From: Streptomyces xanthii
Lineage (GTDB): Bacteria > Actinomycetota > Actinomycetes > Streptomycetales > Streptomycetaceae
Direction of reading: 5' to 3'
DNA: 64,000 bases
Assembly: GCF_014621695.1 (NCBI RefSeq)
Contig: NZ_CP061281.1
Span: 5,518,001-5,582,000 of the forward strand
Shown: positions 9,784 through 18,858 of the stretch, in pieces
Numbering within the stretch: the stretch's first letter is position 1
Layout: each line of letters opens with the position of its first letter
Notes under the pieces: model-generated
Database searches by the model: none
What the model was told of the DNA's origin: nothing
Seen by the model: only the letters and a program-made list of their open reading frames with translations
Translations under genes and position numbers: made by a program

Positions 9784-10311
9784 ATGGACCGCATCGGACG
9801 GCCGCTGCTGTTCGCCGCGCTCGCCCTGACCCTCGTCGCGGGAGCCTTCGCCGCCTGGGCCGGCTGGTCCTGGTACGGCGCGGCCCACGACGACACCGCC
9901 GCCTACGCCACCGCGCGCGACGACGCCCTGGAGGCGGGCGAGCAGGCCGTGCAGAACCTCAACACCCTCGATCACAAGGACCTCGCGCACGGCCTCGACC
10001 TGTGGGAGTCGTCCACGACCGGCGAGCTGCACAGCCAACTCGCCGGTGGGCGTTCCGCGTTCGAGAAGCAGGTCCGCGAGGCCCGCACGGTCAGCACCGC
10101 GAAGGTGCTCGACGGCGCCCTCACCGAGCTCGACGAACGGGCGGGCCGCGCCCGCGTCATGGTCGCCCTGCGCGTCACCGTCACCGCCTCCGGCGGCAAG
10201 TCCTCGCAGAAGGACAGCCGCATGCTCGGCGAACTCACCCGCACCGACGGCCACTGGAAGCTCAGCGCCCTCGGCCAGGCCCCGGTCGGCGACAGCGCGA
10301 CCACCGACTGA
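9784..10311 (+). CDS. Mce-associated membrane protein, type A, second copy
   Basis: A 175-residue protein with an N-terminal membrane segment (about 6-27) and a small exported domain, clearly paralogous to the protein at 8628. The ATG at 9784 has a GAAAGGA ribosome-binding site 7 bases before it, so unlike its neighbours it does not rely on an overlap. The upstream gap of 23 bases is the first real spacer since mceE. The order type A, type B, type A, type B indicates that a two-gene block was duplicated in tandem and diverged. Confidence 0.78.
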   Translation: MDRIGRPLLFAALALTLVAGAFAAWAGWSWYGAAHDDTAAYATARDDALEAGEQAVQNLNTLDHKDLAHGLDLWESSTTGELHSQLAGGRSAFEKQVREARTVSTAKVLDGALTELDERAGRARVMVALRVTVTASGGKSSQKDSRMLGELTRTDGHWKLSALGQAPVGDSATTD

Positions 10312-10342
10312 CCGACCCCCGAACCGTTGGGAGCGGACCCCG

Positions 10343-11044
10343 ATGTCCACGACGCGCCACACCACCCGCCACCACCTCAACCGTCAGCGCCGCCTCGCCG
10401 CGGTGCCCGCCCCGGCCGTGGCCCCGGCCCCGGCCCCGGCAGAGAAGTCCGTACCGAAGAAATCCGTACCGAAGAAGCCCGTACCGAAGAAGCCCGTACG
10501 GAGCGAGTCCGCGCGGCCCGCGCCCCGCGTCCCGAAGGCCCTCGTCGCCCTCTGCCTGCTGACCCTCCTGCTCGGCACCTTCGCCGGCTGGGCGTTCCAC
10601 CGGGCGCAGAGCCTCGACGCAGGGGCCGCGGCGCGCAATGCCGCGCTGTCCGATCCCGCCCGGACCAGCGAGGTCAAGGGGCAGGCGGAGAAGGCGGTCG
10701 AGGCGCTGTTCTCGTACGACCAGGCGGATCCCGGGGCGGCGCGCGCGGCGGCGGACCGGCTGCTGACCGGGAAGGCGGTCGAGCAGCACCGCAAGCTGCT
10801 CGCGCCGGTGCTCGCGCAGGCCGAGAAGCAGAAGACGGTCGTCACGACGACCGTCACCGACAGTGCCGTCGAGCGGATCGACGGCCCCCGCGCCCGCGTC
10901 CTCGTGTTCGCCGACCAGAGCAGCACCGGCACCGCCGCCAAGTCCGACACCGCCGCGAACTACGCGGGCGCCATGCTCGCCGTCGACCTCGTCCGCAAGG
11001 ACGGGCGCTGGCGCGTGTCCGGCATCGACACCTTCGGCAGCTGA
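10343..11044 (+). CDS. Mce-associated membrane protein, type B, second copy
   Basis: A 233-residue protein, paralogous to the one at 9122. The N-terminal cytoplasmic part is long and unusual: Ala/Pro-rich and then a Lys-Pro repeat (four units of a 5-residue S/P-V-P-K-K type) coded by a 15-base tandem repeat. A membrane segment lies at about 70-90, followed by the exported domain. ATG at 10343. The basic repeat could bind membrane phospholipid or a cytoplasmic partner, but that is speculation. The copy number of the repeat may vary among strains. Confidence 0.75.
   Translation: MSTTRHTTRHHLNRQRRLAAVPAPAVAPAPAPAEKSVPKKSVPKKPVPKKPVRSESARPAPRVPKALVALCLLTLLLGTFAGWAFHRAQSLDAGAAARNAALSDPARTSEVKGQAEKAVEALFSYDQADPGAARAAADRLLTGKAVEQHRKLLAPVLAQAEKQKTVVTTTVTDSAVERIDGPRARVLVFADQSSTGTAAKSDTAANYAGAMLAVDLVRKDGRWRVSGIDTFGS
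10443..10502 (+). repeat. 15-base tandem repeat inside the type B Mce-associated gene
   Basis: Four near-identical 15-base units (GAAGAARYCCGTACC-like) encode the Lys-Pro-Val repeat in the cytoplasmic N-terminus of the gene at 10343. Because the unit is a multiple of three, copy-number change keeps the frame. Confidence 0.8.
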
Positions 11045-11088
11045 CCGGCACCCACCGACCCGCACGCGACGAACGAGAGGGGCACCCC

Positions 11089-12348
11089 TTGCGCACCCCG
11101 CGCAGCACCCTGCGTATCCGACGCCGCCCGCGCCGCGCCACCCGGCTGAGCCGGGGCCTGCGCGGCACGGCCGTGGCCGTGGCCGCCACCGCCCTGCTCA
11201 CCGCGTCCCAGGCCCCGGAGCTGCTCCGCGACGCGGGCTCCGGCGCCGACAAGGCAGGCCGGAGCGACCCGTTCGCCGTGCTCGACGAGCCGCTGCCGCC
11301 CGTCGCCTCACAGGGCGACGACTCCTACCACACCGAACTCCCGCCGCTGAGGACGCCGGACGCGCCGGGCACGACGTTCCCGCGCGAACAGGTGCGGGCG
11401 GAGGCCGGCATCCCGGCGACCGTCCTCGCCGCCTACCGCCGCGCCGAGGCGTCCGTCGGCCGCACCGACCCGGGCTGCCGGCTGCCCTGGCAACTGCTCG
11501 CCGGGATCGGCAAGGTCGAGTCGGGGCAGGCCCGCGGCGGTGACGTCACCGCTGACGGCACGACCCGGCACCGGATCACCGGACCGCCGCTGAACGGCAA
11601 GGGGTTCGCCCTGATCCGGGACACCGAGGGCGGCGCCTGGGACGGCGACGCCGTCTACGACCGGGCCGTCGGCCCCATGCAGTTCCTGCCCGGCACCTGG
11701 CGCCGCTGGGGCGCCGACGGCAACGGCGACGGCCGCGCCGACCCCAACAACATCTTCGACGCGGCCCTCGGCGCCGGGCGCTACCTGTGCGCGGGGAACC
11801 GGGACCTCGGCACCGCGCGTGGCCTGGAGCGCGGAATCCTCAGCTACAACTACTCGCGCGACTACGTGCGGCTCGTCCTGTACTGGATGGAGTTCTACCG
11901 CAGCGGCGTCCACAAGGTGCCGGACGGGAAGGGCGTCGTACCGGTCAGCCCCGGCGCCGGGTCGAAGACGCCCGCGACGAAGCCCGTCGGCGACGGCGGG
12001 GACAGCGGTTCGGACGGCGGCAAGGGAGGCGGCGGCATCGTCATCGGCCCCGAGCCGACCCGCACGCCCGGCACACCGAAGCCGTCCGACCGGCCGACGG
12101 ACGGTCCGAGCCCCAGCCCGGGCCCCTCGGACAGCGCGCCGCCGCCCACGACGGAGCCGCCCACCACGCCGCCCGTCACCGGTGACCCCACCGACGGCCC
12201 GACCGGCACGCCCACCGACCCGGGCACCCCGACCGACTGCCCCTCCGACAGCGCGAGCCCGACCGACTCCCCGAGCCCCAGCCCGACCGACACCCCCACG
12301 GAGGGCCCGACGGAGAGCCCGTCACCGTGCACCGCAGCCGGCGCCTGA
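11089..12348 (+). CDS. Secreted lytic transglycosylase closing the Mce operon
   Basis: A 419-residue exported muramidase-type protein. I place the start at the TTG at 11089, behind a GAGAGGGG ribosome-binding site; this gives an Arg-rich start and a hydrophobic signal segment (about 24-42). The lytic transglycosylase fold is seen from about 105 to 300: a catalytic Glu at about 144 (I-G-K-V-E-S-G), then GPMQFLPGTW and a Y-N-Y-S segment. The last 100 residues are Pro/Thr/Ser/Asp-rich and probably extend into the cell wall. It sits 44 bases after the last Mce-associated gene on the same strand. It may open peptidoglycan for the Mce tunnel. Its 3' end overlaps the convergent gene by 27 bases. Confidence 0.85.
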   Translation: MRTPRSTLRIRRRPRRATRLSRGLRGTAVAVAATALLTASQAPELLRDAGSGADKAGRSDPFAVLDEPLPPVASQGDDSYHTELPPLRTPDAPGTTFPREQVRAEAGIPATVLAAYRRAEASVGRTDPGCRLPWQLLAGIGKVESGQARGGDVTADGTTRHRITGPPLNGKGFALIRDTEGGAWDGDAVYDRAVGPMQFLPGTWRRWGADGNGDGRADPNNIFDAALGAGRYLCAGNRDLGTARGLERGILSYNYSRDYVRLVLYWMEFYRSGVHKVPDGKGVVPVSPGAGSKTPATKPVGDGGDSGSDGGKGGGGIVIGPEPTRTPGTPKPSDRPTDGPSPSPGPSDSAPPPTTEPPTTPPVTGDPTDGPTGTPTDPGTPTDCPSDSASPTDSPSPSPTDTPTEGPTESPSPCTAAGA

Positions 12349-13926
12349 CGGCCTCCGCAGCGCCGATCCGAGCCGGTACGTCCCGGCGGCCGGTGCCGTC
12401 AGCTCGGTGAACTCGCCGCGCTGCCGCACCCGCAGACACCCGTGCTCCGCCCGCAGCCACGGCGAGTACGCGACCCGCAGCGTCGCCGTGCCCGCCCGCG
12501 CGAAGCGCACCGTGACCCGCGCCCCGTCCGTGTCCACCACGGACGCGGGCGCGGACACGAGCGGCACCGTGTCCCGCACCCGGTACACCCGCCAGTGCGC
12601 GTCCCGCCACACCGGCTCCAGATAGGGCACCCCGCGCCGCACGAGCGCGGCCTCCTGCTCCGCGAACCCGTCCGGCTTCCCGTCGGGCAGCACCACGAAC
12701 CCGACGGCCCACCGGTCCAGCCACGCCCGGTAGGCCGCCGCCGAGAACGAGCCGTCGTAGAAGAGGCGCCCCCGCTCCACGTCCAGCTGCCGGTTCCAGC
12801 CACGCGCCATGTTCACGTGCGGGGCGAGCAGCGTCGCCTCGCGGTGGTTGCGCGCGGGCACCACCTCGACGCGCGTACGGTCCGCGCCGAGCCGCTCCAA
12901 CTCCCTCACCACGCCTCCGGTTTGCTGCGCCCAGGCCGGGACGCGCGTGGACACCCTCAGGTCGTCGAGCGTCTTCTGCCCGACCCAGTACGAGGACCAG
13001 ACGAGAGCGACCGCCAGGACGAGCGCCTGGAGACGGCGCAGGCCGGGGACGCGCAGGGCCGCCAGGAGGACGGCGGGCGCGGCCAGTTCGGCGAGCCGCT
13101 CCACGTTCGTGCCGACGGGGGAGGGGAGCAGATACGTGAGGACCGTGCCGAGCGCGTACACGGCGGCGGCCCCGCGCGCCGCACGCCACCGCGCGGGCCC
13201 CGCCACCACCAGCGCGAGCGCGAACAGGAACGGTGGCCAGATCCGGTCCACCGGCATCAACTGCTCGCCCCGGAACGGGAAGAGCAGGGTCGTGGCGCCC
13301 ACGACGGCGGCAGGCGGCAACGCCAGCGCAGCCGCCGGACCCCGACTCCGTACGAGGAACCTGCCGGCGCCGACGACGGCGAGGAAGAGTCCGGCGACCG
13401 GGGACGCCAGCGTGGCGAGCGCCGCGCACACCGCGCCGGCCGCACACCTGGGCCGCCCGGTGACCGCCACGCACGCGCCGAGCCCGCACGCGACCCCGAG
13501 CGCGAACGTCGTACGGCCCGACGCCACGTCGCACCAGAGCGCCAGGGACAGGAGGAGGGCGGGCGCCGCCGGGCGCCGCACCCCGCAGCGCACGATCAGC
13601 ACGGCGCCCAGCCAGGACGCCGCGATGCCCGACAGCACCGTCACCGTGCGCACCCCGGCCCACGCCATCAAGCAGGGCGACAGCACGGAGTAGTTGGCGG
13701 CGTGCGTGCCGCCGTACCAGAACAGGCCGTACGCCGAGCCGCCGTGCTCGGCGGCGAACGCGGCCCACGCCTCCTGGGCCGCGAGGTCGCCGCCGCCCGT
13801 CGCGAGGAACAGCGCCCACACCGCGTACAGCGGCAGCACCGGCGCCGTCGCGCACAGGGCCGTCCGCTGGGACGCGGTGAGGGTGAAGCGGCGGAGGAGT
13901 AAGAGGGGCAGTTCGACCGTGGCCAC
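12322..13926 (-). CDS. Polytopic membrane protein, GT-C glycosyltransferase-like
   Basis: A protein of about 534 residues with some ten hydrophobic segments in the first 330 residues and a soluble C-terminal domain of about 200 residues. An acidic residue in the first extracytoplasmic loop (GGGDLAAQE) and the overall plan recall GT-C glycosyltransferases that use polyprenyl-linked sugars, but there is no conclusive motif. The start could be the GTG at 13926 or 13932; an AGGA sequence favours 13926. It lies 29 bases after the P450 gene on the same strand, so it may be co-transcribed with cyp125. The function is not established. Confidence 0.6.
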   Translation of the reverse strand: MATVELPLLLLRRFTLTASQRTALCATAPVLPLYAVWALFLATGGGDLAAQEAWAAFAAEHGGSAYGLFWYGGTHAANYSVLSPCLMAWAGVRTVTVLSGIAASWLGAVLIVRCGVRRPAAPALLLSLALWCDVASGRTTFALGVACGLGACVAVTGRPRCAAGAVCAALATLASPVAGLFLAVVGAGRFLVRSRGPAAALALPPAAVVGATTLLFPFRGEQLMPVDRIWPPFLFALALVVAGPARWRAARGAAAVYALGTVLTYLLPSPVGTNVERLAELAAPAVLLAALRVPGLRRLQALVLAVALVWSSYWVGQKTLDDLRVSTRVPAWAQQTGGVVRELERLGADRTRVEVVPARNHREATLLAPHVNMARGWNRQLDVERGRLFYDGSFSAAAYRAWLDRWAVGFVVLPDGKPDGFAEQEAALVRRGVPYLEPVWRDAHWRVYRVRDTVPLVSAPASVVDTDGARVTVRFARAGTATLRVAYSPWLRAEHGCLRVRQRGEFTELTAPAAGTYRLGSALRRPSGAGCGAR

Positions 13927-13955
13927 GGGCACCGATCCTACGGCCCCTTCCTCAC

Positions 13956-15206
13956 TCAGGGTGCCGAGGTCGACACCTGGAGTTCCTTCACGCCGTTGAG
14001 CCAGGCGGCGCGCAGCCGGCGCGGGTCGCCGGTCAGCCGCAGGTTGGGCATGGCGTCCGCGATGGCGTTGAAGATGAGGTCGATCTCCAGGACGGCGAGG
14101 GACTTGCCGAGGCAGAAGTGCGGTCCGCCGCCGCCGAACCCGAGGTGCGGGTTCGGGTCGCGCTTGATGTCGAAGGTGTCCGGGTCGGTGAAGACCTCGG
14201 GGTCGTGGTTGGCGGAGGAGTAGAAGAGGCCGACCCGGTCGCCCGCCTTGATCTTCTGGCCGCCCAGCTCGGTGTCCTGGGTGGCGGTGCGCTGGAAGGA
14301 GACGACCGGGGTCGCCCAGCGCACGATCTCCTCCGCGGTCGTGCTCGGGCGCTCCCGCTTGTAGAGCTCCCACTGCTCGGGGTGGGTGAGGAAGGCGTGC
14401 ATGCCGTGCGTGATCGCGTTCCGGGTCGTCTCGTTGCCGGCGACGGCCAGCAGGATGACGAAGAAGCCGAACTCGTCGGAGGACAGGCTGCCCTGGTCCT
14501 CGGCCGCGACCAGCTGGCTCACGATGTCCTTGGCCGGGCACTCCTTGCGGGCGGCGGCCAGGTTCATCGCGTAGGAGACGATCTCCATCGCCGCCTCGGC
14601 GCCGATCTCCTCGGTGATCGCGTACTCCGGGTCGTCGTACGCCACCATCTTGTTCGACCAGTCGAAGACCTTGGCGCGGTCCTCCTGGGCGATGCCGATG
14701 AGCTCGGCGATGGCCTGGAGCGGCAGCTCCACCGCGACGTTCGTGACGAAGTCGAAGCCGCCGTCGCTCGTGTCCCGCTCCAGGGCCTTGGCGACGATGT
14801 CCAGGGCCCGGCTGCGCAGCTTCTCCTCCAGGGAGCGGATCGAGCGCGGGGTGAAGCCGCGCTGCACGATCTGGCGCACCCGGGTGTGCTCCGGCGGGTC
14901 CATGTTCAGCATGATCATCTTCTGGACCTCGATCTGGTCGCGCTGGATCGAGGAGTTGAAGCGGATCACCGCGGTGTTGGTGTTGGAGGAGTAGAGCTCC
15001 GGGTGCGTGGAGACGTATTTGACGTCCGCGTGCCGGGTCACCGCCCAGTAGCCCGCGTCCGCGAAGCCGGAGATCCCGGGCTCCTGCGGTATCCAGCGAA
15101 CCGGTTCGGCCTGCCGCAGCTGGGCGAACTCGGGGTACGGCACACGGTCTTGCAGCAGATCGGGGTCCGTGAAGTCGAACCCGTCGGGCAGCGCGGGGCA
15201 CGGCAT
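13956..15206 (-). CDS. cyp125: Cytochrome P450 of the CYP125 family (steroid C26 oxidase)
   Basis: A 416-residue cytochrome P450. The N-terminal GFDFTDP, the long match through PLQAIAEL and DDEFGFF-type segments, the AGNETTRN I-helix and the C-terminal haem loop (FGGGGPHFCLG, Cys about 365) match mycobacterial CYP125 almost throughout. CYP125 oxidises the terminal methyl (C26/C27) of cholesterol or cholestenone through alcohol and aldehyde to acid, starting side-chain degradation. It is divergent from a FadA5-like thiolase, as in Mycobacterium tuberculosis. Both a KstR-type operator (15258) and a CTGACG palindrome (15227) lie just upstream. The electron donor is probably the ferredoxin at 29068. 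Confidence 0.88.
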   Translation of the reverse strand: MPCPALPDGFDFTDPDLLQDRVPYPEFAQLRQAEPVRWIPQEPGISGFADAGYWAVTRHADVKYVSTHPELYSSNTNTAVIRFNSSIQRDQIEVQKMIMLNMDPPEHTRVRQIVQRGFTPRSIRSLEEKLRSRALDIVAKALERDTSDGGFDFVTNVAVELPLQAIAELIGIAQEDRAKVFDWSNKMVAYDDPEYAITEEIGAEAAMEIVSYAMNLAAARKECPAKDIVSQLVAAEDQGSLSSDEFGFFVILLAVAGNETTRNAITHGMHAFLTHPEQWELYKRERPSTTAEEIVRWATPVVSFQRTATQDTELGGQKIKAGDRVGLFYSSANHDPEVFTDPDTFDIKRDPNPHLGFGGGGPHFCLGKSLAVLEIDLIFNAIADAMPNLRLTGDPRRLRAAWLNGVKELQVSTSAP

Positions 15207-15226
15207 GGGTCACTCCCGTGTTGGTT

Positions 15227-15241
15227 CTGACGATCCGTCAG
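15227..15241. promoter_or_regulatory. Second-motif palindrome CTGACGnnnCGTCAG upstream of cyp125
   Basis: Perfect 6-base inverted arms around ATC, ending 20 bases before the cyp125 start. It is one of five copies in the window, all in front of lipid-catabolic genes. The binding protein is unknown. Confidence 0.7.
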
Positions 15242-15257
15242 TTCTGGCTCGAAAGGT

Positions 15258-15271
15258 AGTAACCGGTTCTA
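15258..15271. promoter_or_regulatory. KstR-type operator, cyp125 side
   Basis: The 14 bases AGTAACCGGTTCTA match the mycobacterial KstR consensus TnnAACnnGTTnnA except for the first base. The site lies 52 bases upstream of cyp125. Confidence 0.65.
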
Positions 15272-15272
15272 G

Positions 15273-16607
<1,335 letters not shown>

Positions 16608-16622
16608 CCCGCCACCCGGGGC

Positions 16623-16670
16623 CGCCCCCTGGTGCGGGGTGGACATAACACCACCCCGCACCAGGGGGCG
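16623..16670 (+). terminator. Terminator after the thiolase
   Basis: A nearly perfect 20-base-pair GC-rich stem with an 8-base loop (ACATAACA) begins 16 bases after the thiolase stop. There is no clear U tract, which is usual in Streptomyces. Confidence 0.75.
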
Positions 16671-16713
16671 CCTCGGATGTCGCCGCACGGCCTCCGATTC
16701 CTACGGTCGTCCC

Positions 16714-17958
16714 ATGACGCCGAACCCGGACAACTCCCGTGCCCGCACGACGACTTCACGTACCCGCAGAGCCCTCGCCGCGGCCGCCGCGCTGCTGCTC
16801 GCCGGAGCCCTCGCCGCCCCCGCCGCGGCGGCTTCCGCCACCGGCACCGACCGCGCCCCGGCCGCCCGCGGCACCCTCGTCTCCATGACCCCGCTCGACG
16901 GGCTCGACCGGGCCGGCGTCACCCGCTGGCTCGCCGCCCGAGACATGGACACCGCCGCCGTCCGGCACGGAGTGCGCGCCTACCGCCTGACCTACCGCAC
17001 CGTCGACGCGCACGGCCGCCCCACCACCGCCACCGGCCTGCTCGCCCTGCCCACCGGCGGCCCGCGCCGCCTCGACGTCGTCTCCGACACCCACGGCACG
17101 ATGGTCCACCGCGACTACGCGCCCTCCGTCACCACCGACTTCGGCCGCGTCCCCGCCTACCTGAACGCCGCCGCCGGCAAGGCCGTCGCCGCCCCCGACT
17201 ACCTCGGCCTCGGCAAGGGCCCCGGCGTCCACCCCTACATGGACACGGCGTCCTCCGTCACCGCCTCCCTCGACATGCTGCGCGCCGCCCGGCACGCGTC
17301 GGCCCGACTCGGCCGGCCCCTCACCGGCGACGTGTACGCCACCGGCTTCTCCCAGGGCGGCCAGGTCGCGATGGCCCTCGGCAGGACCCTCGAAGCCGGC
17401 GCCGACCACCACTTCAGGCTCCGCGCCCTCGCCCCCGTCAGCGGCCCCTACGACCTCTCCGGGCAGGAGATCCCCGCGCTCTACGACGGCCGCGTCAACG
17501 ACACCAGCGGCCTCTTCTACACCGCGTACTTCCTCGTTGCCCAGAACCGCCTCCACCCGATCTACAAGGACCCCGCCGAGGTCTTCCGCGCGCCCTACGC
17601 GGACCGCGTCGAGGCGCTCTTCGACGGGGAGCACGGCGAGGAGGACATCGTCGCGGCGCTCCCCGCGACGGTGAAGGAACTGCTCACCCCCGAGTTCTAC
17701 GCCCGCATGCAGCACCCCACGGGTGCCCTGCGGGAGGCGATCGCCGCGAACGACGGGGCCTGTGCCTGGAAGCCCTCGGTGCCGGTCCGCCTGTACGCGG
17801 CCGAGGGGGACACGGATGTCCCGATCGGCAACGCGGAGAGCTGCGCGGCTCAGCTGGGTTCTGGGGCCCCGATCTTCAACCAGGGCCCGACGGACCACTT
17901 CGGCAGCTTCAAGGCTGCCGCCCCCAAGGTGACGAAGTGGTTCAACAGGACGTCCTGA
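16714..17958 (+). CDS. Secreted alpha/beta hydrolase (lipase/esterase type)
   Basis: A 414-residue exported hydrolase. A basic N-terminus is followed by an Ala-rich signal segment ending near residue 38. The nucleophile elbow G-F-S-Q-G places Ser at about 213, and candidates for the acid and base are in EGDTDVPI and PTDHFG near the C-terminus. The architecture resembles secretory lipases. It could release fatty acids or sterols from esters outside the cell, which would fit the surrounding sterol genes, but the substrate is inference. The start is the ATG at 16714. It is isolated by the terminator before it and a repeat element after it. Confidence 0.75.
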   Translation: MTPNPDNSRARTTTSRTRRALAAAAALLLAGALAAPAAAASATGTDRAPAARGTLVSMTPLDGLDRAGVTRWLAARDMDTAAVRHGVRAYRLTYRTVDAHGRPTTATGLLALPTGGPRRLDVVSDTHGTMVHRDYAPSVTTDFGRVPAYLNAAAGKAVAAPDYLGLGKGPGVHPYMDTASSVTASLDMLRAARHASARLGRPLTGDVYATGFSQGGQVAMALGRTLEAGADHHFRLRALAPVSGPYDLSGQEIPALYDGRVNDTSGLFYTAYFLVAQNRLHPIYKDPAEVFRAPYADRVEALFDGEHGEEDIVAALPATVKELLTPEFYARMQHPTGALREAIAANDGACAWKPSVPVRLYAAEGDTDVPIGNAESCAAQLGSGAPIFNQGPTDHFGSFKAAAPKVTKWFNRTS

Positions 17959-17965
17959 AGCTGCG

Positions 17966-18120
17966 GCCCGGTGGGGGCTGGTCGCGCAGTTCCCCGCGCC
18001 CCTGAAATGCATGGCGCTTCGCGCCGCATTTCCCCGAGGGGGCACCGCCCCCCTGGAGATCGCGCACGAAGTGCGCATCTCTAGGGGCGCGGGGAACTGC
18101 GCGACCAGCCCCCACCGGGC
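17966..18120. repeat. Streptomyces intergenic repeat, paired-arm copy
   Basis: Two inverted arms of about 36 bases (GGGGCTGGTCGCGCAG core and its complement) flank an imperfect inner inverted repeat. It is one of about ten related copies in the window; it may form a long hairpin in transcripts from either side. Confidence 0.8.
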
Positions 18121-18146
18121 CGGCACCGTGACGACAACCCAAAAGG

Positions 18147-18174
18147 GCGGGCGGCACCCGAAGGTGCCGCCCGC
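18147..18174 (-). terminator. Terminator of the small transglycosylase gene
   Basis: A perfect 12-base-pair stem with a CGAA loop, followed on the minus strand by a TTTT run, 13 bases after the stop at 18187. Confidence 0.8.
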
Positions 18175-18186
18175 AGAAGGTCCCGC

Positions 18187-18594
18187 TCAGTACCAACCGT
18201 TGGCCTGCCAGTGCGCCCAGGCGCCGCAGGCACTCCCGTACCGGTCCTTCATGTAGTCGATCCCCCACTTGATCTGCGTCTCGGGATTCGTCTTCCAGTC
18301 AGAACCGGCGGACGCCATCTTGTTGCCCGGCAGCGCCTGCACAAGACCGTACGCACCGCTGGAGGCGTTGGTCGCCTTCGGGTTCCAGCCGCTCTCGTGC
18401 GACACGATCTTGTCGAAGCAGGAGAACTGCGCCGAGTCCGCGATCTTCTGCTGCGCGATCGCCTTGGCCGAGGTCGGCGCGGCGGCCTGGGCCGAAGCCG
18501 AGGAGAAGATCAGGCCGGTCGTGGCGGCGGCGAGCGCGGCACCGGCGAGAGCCTTCTTCGGGGTGGCGATGCGGCGGAGGAGCGTGGCGGTCAA
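18187..18594 (-). CDS. Small secreted transglycosylase-like protein
   Basis: A 135-residue exported protein. The signal segment (about 14-38) ends with an A-Q-A-A-A type cleavage site. The mature part has a lysozyme-like segment with Glu at about 67 in V-S-H-E-S-G-W-N-P and a conserved Trp-rich end (A-C-G-A-W-A-H-W). This is the compact transglycosylase-like domain found in many Streptomyces secreted wall proteins. It stands alone between a terminator and a long leader. It probably acts on peptidoglycan during growth or spore events; resuscitation-type activity is possible but unproven. Confidence 0.8.
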   Translation of the reverse strand: MTATLLRRIATPKKALAGAALAAATTGLIFSSASAQAAAPTSAKAIAQQKIADSAQFSCFDKIVSHESGWNPKATNASSGAYGLVQALPGNKMASAGSDWKTNPETQIKWGIDYMKDRYGSACGAWAHWQANGWY

Positions 18595-18858
18595 GGCGGA
18601 ACCTTCCGTGGGGGACGGGGGGCGTGCGTCGGCGCCGGGCCCTGGCGGGGGCTTCGGCGCCGTGCGACTCCTCCACAGAAGCAGCCCGAAGAGCCCCGCG
18701 CAATGGCCCCCTTTACTAGTGGAAGTCGCATCAGGGCGAAATGTCCGCTCTGTGACGTGGGTCGCAAAGCCCAGGTCAGAAGGGGTGCGGCCCCGCCTGT
18801 TCTGTCCGGCGCCGCCTACGACCGCGCCTAGTACGTGAGCTGGGTCATGTGGGCCGGT
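18595..18858. other. Intergenic leader with a GC-rich hairpin, no gene seen
   Basis: The minus-strand leader of the small transglycosylase gene has a GGCGCC-bounded hairpin around 18630-18660. I could not match it to a known riboswitch. No coding sequence is convincing here. Confidence 0.4.

Noticed and set aside
18595..18700. Possible c-di-AMP (ydaO) riboswitch in front of the small transglycosylase gene
   Set aside because: Wall-hydrolase genes often carry one, but the conserved core segments of that riboswitch are not found in the leader.
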